Source of the DNA: Chloroflexota bacterium
GTDB lineage: Bacteria; Chloroflexota; Dehalococcoidia; DSTF01; RBG-16-68-14
Reading direction: 5' to 3'
Assembly: GCA_003228685.1 (NCBI GenBank)
Contig: QIFC01000082.1
Span: 1-41,392 of the forward strand
Length of the DNA stretch: 41,392 nt
Part shown: positions 40,876-41,392 of the stretch, piece by piece
Layout: every line of letters begins with the position of its first letter
How positions within the stretch are numbered: the stretch's first letter is position 1
Position numbers and translations under genes: made by a program
The notes under the pieces: generated by a model
Databases searched by the model: none
What the model saw: the letters and a program-made list of their open reading frames with translations, nothing else
What the model was told of the DNA's origin: nothing

Positions 40876-41298
40876 TTAGTGTGCAGAAGGGGCCGCGAGC
40901 CACTCCAAGGGTGGCGTGGCTTCGATCTCAACGAAGTCCTCTGTAAGCGTTTTGATCCCAACACCGAGATCGACGAGTTCTCGAGCGAGGGCAACTCCGC
41001 CGACCAGCTTGATATCCATCTGCTCGGCTGCCTCCTTAGCCCCGCTGGTGAACTCACCTGTGGTCACAACTAGCCCTAGGAGGATCAGCGGATTTGTGGT
41101 TCCGAGCTCCTCGGCCTCTCTGGACGAACGTTTACTCTCGGCCTGGACTCTGCCCGCGAGCTGATCTATTGTTGGTCTTCCAACGGATCTCGTGTGTTTG
41201 GCTTGGCCCAGCGCCTTTATCACACAGTGGGGCAAGAACATGTAGCCCCAGAAATCTACTCCCATATCCGGCCCAATCCCGCCGGAATCTGTCTGCAC
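40876..41298 (-). CDS. Mrr-type restriction endonuclease domain, short or 5'-truncated
   Basis: A 140-residue frame matching the Mrr_cat fold of PD-(D/E)XK nucleases. GGIGPDMGVDFWG provides the first Asp, KALGQAKHTRSVGRPTIDQLAGRVQ the Q-x-K pair, and GLVVTTGEFTSGAKEAAEQM then IKLVGGVALARELVDLGVGI the typical C-terminal half. Mrr_cat proteins usually have an extra N-terminal helix; here an in-frame TAA at 41334-41332 lies just upstream, and only GTG 41298 offers a start. It is therefore a minimal protein or a remnant of a longer one. It is probably a defence nuclease against modified DNA, by family knowledge. Confidence 0.6.
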   Translation of the reverse strand: MQTDSGGIGPDMGVDFWGYMFLPHCVIKALGQAKHTRSVGRPTIDQLAGRVQAESKRSSREAEELGTTNPLILLGLVVTTGEFTSGAKEAAEQMDIKLVGGVALARELVDLGVGIKTLTEDFVEIEATPPLEWLAAPSAH

Positions 41299-41392
41299 GT
41301 ATTGACCTGCCCCCGAAAACTGGTCCAGTCTTTATGACAGTCCGGCCGGGGCTAACCGCGTAGTCCAGTCCGTCCGGAACTCTTCCGTGCTC
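41299..41392. other. Window end, upstream of the Mrr-type frame
   Basis: Contains the stop codon just upstream of the Mrr-type frame. A remnant of its N-terminus may lie here in another frame, but I cannot identify one. Confidence 0.3.

Noticed and set aside
1-41392. tRNA genes, rRNA genes and CRISPR arrays
   Set aside because: I saw no tRNA arm pattern, conserved rRNA word, or regularly spaced short repeats on reading both strands; a dedicated search could still find one.

Overview
The window is a GC-rich bacterial chromosome segment with no rRNA, tRNA, CRISPR array or transposase that I can recognise. The gene set suggests a Chloroflexota (Dehalococcoidia/SAR202-like) or similar free-living GC-rich bacterium: secreted dockerin/EF-hand proteins, a class III polyhydroxyalkanoate (PHA) synthase, a wax-ester synthase/DGAT, DUF1254/DUF1214 and DUF3179 families, and many starts that look leaderless. 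The phylum is an inference from gene content only; there is no marker gene in view that proves it.

Layout. 0-4.3 kb is an accessory stretch: a small uncharacterised protein, a tightly coupled FRG-domain/DUF262 gene pair with lower GC than its surroundings (candidate phage-defence module), two truncated SMP-30/gluconolactonase starts in tandem, a DUF1330 gene, and dense arrays of small perfect hairpins. 4.3-9.1 kb encodes two exported proteins (an FG-GAP repeat/dockerin protein and a membrane-anchored CehA/McbA-type PHP metallohydrolase) behind a strong promoter whose -35 box lies in a 14-bp palindrome. 9.2-10.4 kb is a type II restriction-modification pair. 10.7-13.5 kb holds a spondin-domain surface protein and an OmpR-type two-component system. 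13.5-16.2 kb holds a decayed DUF3179 gene, a DUF1254/1214 protein, a small unknown gene and duplicated intergenic blocks. 16.2-24.2 kb is mostly housekeeping: acetyl-CoA hydrolase/transferase, an APH-fold kinase, a cytidylate-kinase-like protein, alaS and lysS, with a 158-bp direct repeat between the last two. 24.2-26.1 kb has a lipoprotein and two exported proteins. 26.3-33.6 kb is a storage-lipid region: SDR, GNAT, WS/DGAT, two alpha/beta hydrolases, a phasin-like protein, a short PhaE-like subunit and PhaC. 33.6-40.1 kb is an addB-addA recombination/repair operon. The end holds a HAD hydrolase and an Mrr-type nuclease fragment.

The most unusual signal is not a gene. Seven or eight copies of a two-hairpin module (a 7-8 bp hairpin, a TT linker, then a 7-11 bp hairpin of the GGAGAAGCTC type, followed by GGC or TGGC) lie in separate intergenic places. 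The first stem changes sequence from copy to copy while staying perfectly base-paired. One copy has another hairpin lodged in its loop, and two copies cut off paralogous SMP-30 gene starts at the same point. This looks like a family of small structured, probably mobile elements that I cannot match to a named family.

A second recurring signal is a TANNNT box 5-9 nt before the start codon in at least six genes, which implies leaderless transcription. In lysS it is paired with TTGTAC at exactly 17 bp.
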